From NCBI GenBank assembly GCA_041394945.1, contig JAWKHH010000005.1, forward strand, positions 248,001-312,000: 64,000 nucleotides of DNA. The letters are read 5' to 3'. The DNA comes from Bryobacteraceae bacterium. GTDB lineage: Bacteria > Acidobacteriota > Terriglobia > Bryobacterales > Bryobacteraceae. The notes under the pieces were generated by a model, which searched no databases, was not told the origin of the DNA, and worked only from the letters and a program-made list of their open reading frames with translations. Below are positions 60,327-64,000 of this stretch, piece by piece. Each line of letters opens with the position of its first letter. Position 1 is the stretch's first letter. Both the position numbers and the translations under genes were made by a program.

Positions 60327-63032
60327 ATGCGGTTGTTGTACACGCTTCGCCTTCGGCTCCGGTCTCTCTTCCGGAGGTCGGCCGTGGAGCGCGATCTCGA
60401 CGAGGAGATTGCCTATCACGTAGCGCGCCGGGTCGAAGAGGAGATCGCGAGGGGAGTTGAACCGACGGAGGCGCGGCGCATCGCGATCCGCGCCATGGAG
60501 GGCATCGAACAACACAAGGAGGCTTGCCGCGACATGAGACGCACAACCCCGGTGGAAGACCTGATCCGCGATCTTCGCTACGCCGCCCGGTCTCTGCTGC
60601 GCAGCCCGGCGTTCACGGCAGTGACGCTGCTCTCGCTCGCGCTCGGAATCGGCGCCAACACCGCCATCTACAGCTTGATCGACAAACTGCTGGTCGAATC
60701 GCTCCCGGTGGAGAATCCGCGGGAATTGGTGATGTTTCAGCCCGAAGGCTACCGCAGCGGCTGGATCATGGACCGATCGAACGTCTCGTATCCCTTGTAC
60801 CGTGGGCTCTCGGAGGCGCAAGACGGATTCACCGGGCTGCTCGCGGAACGGAGCGACAACGCGAGCATGGAGTACAACGGCGTCACGCAACGCGTGGCGA
60901 TCGCAGCCGTGAGCGGGAACTACTTTCAGGTGCTTGGTGTGCGGCCCGCCGCTGGGCGCCTGCTCAGTCCGGACGACAACCGGACTCCTGGCGCACACCC
61001 CGTCGCCGTACTCACCCACGGATTCTGGCGCGAGCGATTCGGCGCGGACCCAGCGATCGCGGGCCGCTCCGTGCGCATCAATGGCTATCCGTTCACCATC
61101 GCCGGAGTCGCCCAGTCGCCCTTCAACGGCTTGGAAGTGGGGGGCACGCTCGACGTCATCGTTCCGGCAATGATGCTCCGGCAGGTGACCACCTACGGCG
61201 ATGCGCTCGAGAGCCGCAGTTCGTACATATTCAACCTCTACGGCCGGCTGAAGCCGGGCGTCACGCGCGCTGGCGCCGAGGCGAGGCTTCAGCCGCTCTA
61301 CCTCGCTCAGGTCGAGCAGGACGTCGCCGCGGCGGGGGCGCGCGGCCCCAGCGACGATCGTTGGCGCGAAAGTAAAGTTCACCTCGTGGACGGGCGCCGC
61401 GGCACATCGCGTCTCCGGTCGACTTTGCAAACACCGCTCACCGCGCTGCTGGCCATGACCGTCGTTGTGCTGCTGATCGCTTGCGCCAACATCGCCGGTC
61501 TGCTGATGGCGCGCTCGGCGGCGCGGGCCAAGGAGATCGGCATCCGGCTGGCCATCGGAGCGTCGCGGAGACGCATCGCCCGGCAATTGCTAACCGAAAG
61601 CCTTCTGCTGGCGGCCGCCGGCGGGCTGCTCGGTCTGTTGGTGGCGAACGCGACCCTTCGCGCGCTTGTCGCCCAGGCGGGCGAGAGCGGCCAACGCCTT
61701 CTCGCTGTGATCGGATTCCTAGATACGAGGGTGCTCGGAGTCGCGTTCGCCGCGTCACTCATCACCGGACTGACCTTCGGCGTCCTCCCCGCTCTGCGAG
61801 CTTCGCGTCAGGCCGCCGTGCATCTCAAGGCGGGCGCCTCCTCGGAGCGGGCCGGCCATGTCCGCTTGCGGAAGGCCCTTGTGACCGCGCAGGTAGCGCT
61901 CGGGATCGTGCTCGTCGCGGCCGCGGGTCTCTTCCAGCGCACGCTGCAGAATCTCCGCACCACTGAAACCGGATTCGAAGCGAGCCACCTGGCGCAGTTC
62001 AGCCTCAACGCCGGGTACGCCGGGCACCAGCCGGCCGGCACGGCTGTGCTGTTCGATCGGATCCTCTCCGGCCTGCGCGCGATTCCCGGCGTCGAAAGCG
62101 CAACCGCCGCTACCTTTCCGATATTCGCGAACTCGCATGTCAATTTCTGGTTGGAAGTGGAAGGGTATAACTACGCGGAGAACGAGAACCGCTCCTGCGT
62201 CTCGAACGCGCTCGCCCCCGGCTACTTCAGAATCATGGGGATGAAGCTGCTCCGCGGCCGGGACTTCGCCGCCTCGGACGCCCGCAACGCTCCGCGGGTC
62301 ACCATCGTCAACGAAACCTTCGCCCGGAAGTATTTCCCGAACCGCGATCCGATCGGACATCGAATCCGGCTCAGTTGGGGACTCGGCACGCGCTATTCGT
62401 ACGAGATCGTCGGTGTGGTGAAGGACGCCCGGCTCGCTAATCTGCGCGACGCACCGGAGCGAAACTTTTTCATGCCGCTTGCCCAGTGGGACCCGCTCAA
62501 CTCCGCCGTCTTTTACGTGAGGGTGAGGCCCGGGGGCGTTTCGGCCGACATTCGAAACACGGTTCAGCGGCTGGCGCCGGCGATACCGATCACGGGCTAC
62601 CGAACCATCGAACAACAGATCGACCGGCTGCTCACGCCGGAGCGGCTGGTCGCCTCGCTCTCGCTTGCGTTCGGGCTCCTCGCCACGGGACTGGCGGCGT
62701 TCGGGCTCTACGGCGTCACCGCATTCTCGGTGGCACGCCGCACGCGCGAGATCGGCATCCGGATCGCGCTCGGCGCGCAGCGATCCACGGTGCTCGGCAT
62801 GGTGCTTACTGACGTCGGACGAATGGCCGCCTTCGGCATCGCGATCGGCCTGGCTCTATCGCTCGCCCTGTCGCGATACGTCGAGTCGCAGCTATTCGGC
62901 GTCGCGCCGCGCGACGTTGCCACGCTGGCGGCCGCGGCGCTGCTACTCAGCGCCGCCGCGCTGTTTTCCGGCTGGCTGCCGGCGCGCCGCGCCACGCGGG
63001 TTGATCCCGTCCGCGCCCTCCGCCAGGACTGA
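60327..63032 (+). CDS. ADOP-type ABC transporter permease (second copy)
   Basis: 901 aa from ATG 60327. Cytoplasmic N-terminal helical domain with DLDEEIAYHVARRVEEEIARG, a MacB-type periplasmic domain after TLLSLALGIGANTAIYSL (about 95-112), a central FtsX block with IGIRLAIGASRRRIARQLL, a second periplasmic domain, and a C-terminal FtsX block with REIGIRIALGAQRSTVLGMV. The same architecture as the gene at 2349-4931 and similarly controlled by a PadR. No ATPase gene in the window. Substrate unknown. Confidence 0.88.
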   Translation: MRLLYTLRLRLRSLFRRSAVERDLDEEIAYHVARRVEEEIARGVEPTEARRIAIRAMEGIEQHKEACRDMRRTTPVEDLIRDLRYAARSLLRSPAFTAVTLLSLALGIGANTAIYSLIDKLLVESLPVENPRELVMFQPEGYRSGWIMDRSNVSYPLYRGLSEAQDGFTGLLAERSDNASMEYNGVTQRVAIAAVSGNYFQVLGVRPAAGRLLSPDDNRTPGAHPVAVLTHGFWRERFGADPAIAGRSVRINGYPFTIAGVAQSPFNGLEVGGTLDVIVPAMMLRQVTTYGDALESRSSYIFNLYGRLKPGVTRAGAEARLQPLYLAQVEQDVAAAGARGPSDDRWRESKVHLVDGRRGTSRLRSTLQTPLTALLAMTVVVLLIACANIAGLLMARSAARAKEIGIRLAIGASRRRIARQLLTESLLLAAAGGLLGLLVANATLRALVAQAGESGQRLLAVIGFLDTRVLGVAFAASLITGLTFGVLPALRASRQAAVHLKAGASSERAGHVRLRKALVTAQVALGIVLVAAAGLFQRTLQNLRTTETGFEASHLAQFSLNAGYAGHQPAGTAVLFDRILSGLRAIPGVESATAATFPIFANSHVNFWLEVEGYNYAENENRSCVSNALAPGYFRIMGMKLLRGRDFAASDARNAPRVTIVNETFARKYFPNRDPIGHRIRLSWGLGTRYSYEIVGVVKDARLANLRDAPERNFFMPLAQWDPLNSAVFYVRVRPGGVSADIRNTVQRLAPAIPITGYRTIEQQIDRLLTPERLVASLSLAFGLLATGLAAFGLYGVTAFSVARRTREIGIRIALGAQRSTVLGMVLTDVGRMAAFGIAIGLALSLALSRYVESQLFGVAPRDVATLAAAALLLSAAALFSGWLPARRATRVDPVRALRQD

Positions 63033-63048
63033 CCTATCATCGGATGGA

Positions 63049-63819
63049 GTGAAGCCCGTCGAGATCGCCCGCCTCATCGCCGTGCTGGTGTGGAGCTTCG
63101 GCGTCATCGGCCTTTCCGCGTACCTGTTCCAACCCGTCGGCCGGATTGGCAAATGGATTCTGATCGCCGTCGACAGTGGCCTGGTGGCGTTGGCGATCGC
63201 GTGGATGAACCGTAGCGGGCCGTTCGGGCCGCGTCGTCCACGATACCGGCGCGCCCCGACTACCGCGGAGAACTACGCGAAGGTCGCTGGGCAGGTCCGC
63301 GCGATCGCCGACGCGGAGCTCGTGGCCGGCAATCGCCTCGAGTATTGCCAGGAGAGCGAAGGGCGATTTTATCTCCGGTTCGCCGGGCCGTTCCGGACCG
63401 AGCCGGCATCGCTCCCGCGGCAGGAACGCTTCGGCTGGGAACACTACTACGAGAACCCGGACGGGACGGCGATCGCCACGGCGCATTGGCGGACGTCGTC
63501 GGCCGAAACGCCCGTCCTCTGCGAGCATCTGCGCGGCGTCGAGGTGGCGATGCATCGCGCCGGCATCCGGCTGAACGGGCAGTACGGCACGGATATAGGG
63601 GTACTCTCGATGGTGTGCGAACTGCAGGCGGACGCAGCGAAGGCGGCATACGGCCTGGCGGAGTGCGTGGAAGCGCGCGAGGTGGAGTGGATGGACCGGT
63701 TCGACCGCGTGACCGAGGGCTGGCTCGTCTGCCACGCCTGCGGTCTGCGAATCACCGGCGCCGGCGGGCGGCGATTCCCGGACTTCGAGGCTACTGAGCG
63801 CGACGGATCGCCCCGATGA
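63049..63819 (+). CDS. Membrane-anchored hypothetical protein
   Basis: 256 aa from GTG 63049; the frame extends upstream only inside the permease gene. Two N-terminal hydrophobic helices (about 5-25 and 33-52) then a soluble domain with YCQESEGRFYLRF, FGWEHYYENPDG and a C-terminal WLVCHACGLRI. No recognised family. It starts 16 bp after the permease and may be co-transcribed. Its last 29 bp overlap the convergent partial gene. Confidence 0.55.
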   Translation: MKPVEIARLIAVLVWSFGVIGLSAYLFQPVGRIGKWILIAVDSGLVALAIAWMNRSGPFGPRRPRYRRAPTTAENYAKVAGQVRAIADAELVAGNRLEYCQESEGRFYLRFAGPFRTEPASLPRQERFGWEHYYENPDGTAIATAHWRTSSAETPVLCEHLRGVEVAMHRAGIRLNGQYGTDIGVLSMVCELQADAAKAAYGLAECVEAREVEWMDRFDRVTEGWLVCHACGLRITGAGGRRFPDFEATERDGSPR

Positions 63820-64000
63820 TCGTGTTCGCCGAAACCTGCGGCACGAAGTTGTAGTTCTCGCCGGAGTTCATCTTGATGTGGAACGCCACGTGGCCGCCGA
63901 GCCGCAGACGGTTCTGCGACGCCTCCGCGATGGTGTCCACGTTGATGTTGAAACCATCGTTCGAATTCGAAAAGAACGTGAGGTTCTTCCCGTTGAGCGT
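63791..64000 (-). CDS. 3' part of a minus-strand gene running off the window
   Basis: From the window edge the frame is open for 69 codons to TAG at 63793-63791. The visible C-terminus (DGFNINVDTIAEASQNRLRL and a terminal AIRRAQ) has the codon use of a real gene. No family can be assigned from this piece, and the 5' part is outside the window. It overlaps the preceding plus-strand gene by 29 bp. Confidence 0.6.
   Translation of the reverse strand, partial: TLNGKNLTFFSNSNDGFNINVDTIAEASQNRLRLGGHVAFHIKMNSGENYNFVPQVSANTIIGAIRRAQ

Noticed and set aside
1..64000. Mobile elements, CRISPR arrays, prophage or rRNA/tRNA genes
   Set aside because: No transposase, integrase, regularly spaced repeats, phage structural genes or structural RNA signatures were found on either strand.

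Overview
The window is a gene-dense (no gap above about 250 bp), GC-rich bacterial chromosome segment. It most likely comes from an Acidobacteriota genome of the Solibacter/Bryobacter type. The signs are two PadR regulators each paired with a very large FtsX/MacB-type permease (the 'ADOP' arrangement), a TIGR02999-type ECF sigma factor in an operon with a serine/threonine kinase, a PEP-CTERM protein, many secreted carbohydrate and phosphate enzymes, and hopanoid biosynthesis. I see no rRNA, tRNA, CRISPR array, insertion sequence or prophage. All taxonomy and function calls come from reading the sequence; nothing was searched.

Layout. 1-2307: hpnE (squalene/hopanoid) and a UbiA-family prenyltransferase. 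2349-5271: first PadR + ADOP permease. 5342-7926: a large unknown protein followed by a conserved C-terminal-like fragment in another frame, then recA. 9051-11518: tandem secreted amidohydrolases, the second lacking metal ligands. 11556-14795: a four-gene sensory operon (CxxC mini-protein, secreted small protein, histidine kinase, NtrC-type regulator) behind a sigma-54 promoter. 14950-24273: secreted PQQ-propeller, S9 peptidase, sugar nucleotidyltransferase, hexuronate-type transporter and PHP-type hydrolase. 24454-30421: PEP-CTERM protein, five-haem cytochrome with a beta-propeller, DUF1906 protein, alkaline phosphatase. 30377-35981: uvrB, small ORFs, sulfatase. 36030-41443: secreted glycosidase-like protein, a divergent pair of related regulators, and a LuxI-fold acyltransferase coupled to an ICMT-type methyltransferase. 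41693-46128: ECF sigma / CsgG-like / small secreted / Ser-Thr kinase operon. 46177-51293: thioredoxin-like, CBS, a gene interrupted by an in-frame TGA, pseudouridine synthase, CnbZ/RidA-like protein, AroDE. 51312-55739: amidase, GT-C membrane protein, TAT-exported mannonate-dehydratase-like enzyme. 55815-59922: giant transglutaminase/DUF2126 protein and a lyase-like jelly-roll protein. 59987-63032: second PadR + ADOP pair with a clear palindromic operator in its promoter. The window ends in a truncated minus-strand gene.

Best candidates for something new: (1) the translationally coupled LuxI-like acyltransferase + carboxyl-methyltransferase pair (40248-41443), with the synthase start codon inside a 9-bp stem and a cluster of GTGA/TCAC repeats upstream; (2) the apparently self-activating sigma-54 sensory operon 11556-14836; (3) an in-frame TGA exactly between a helical-repeat domain and an FDFW domain (47805-47807); (4) the ECF-CsgG-kinase operon, in which the small secreted protein resembles the kinase's extracytoplasmic tail.
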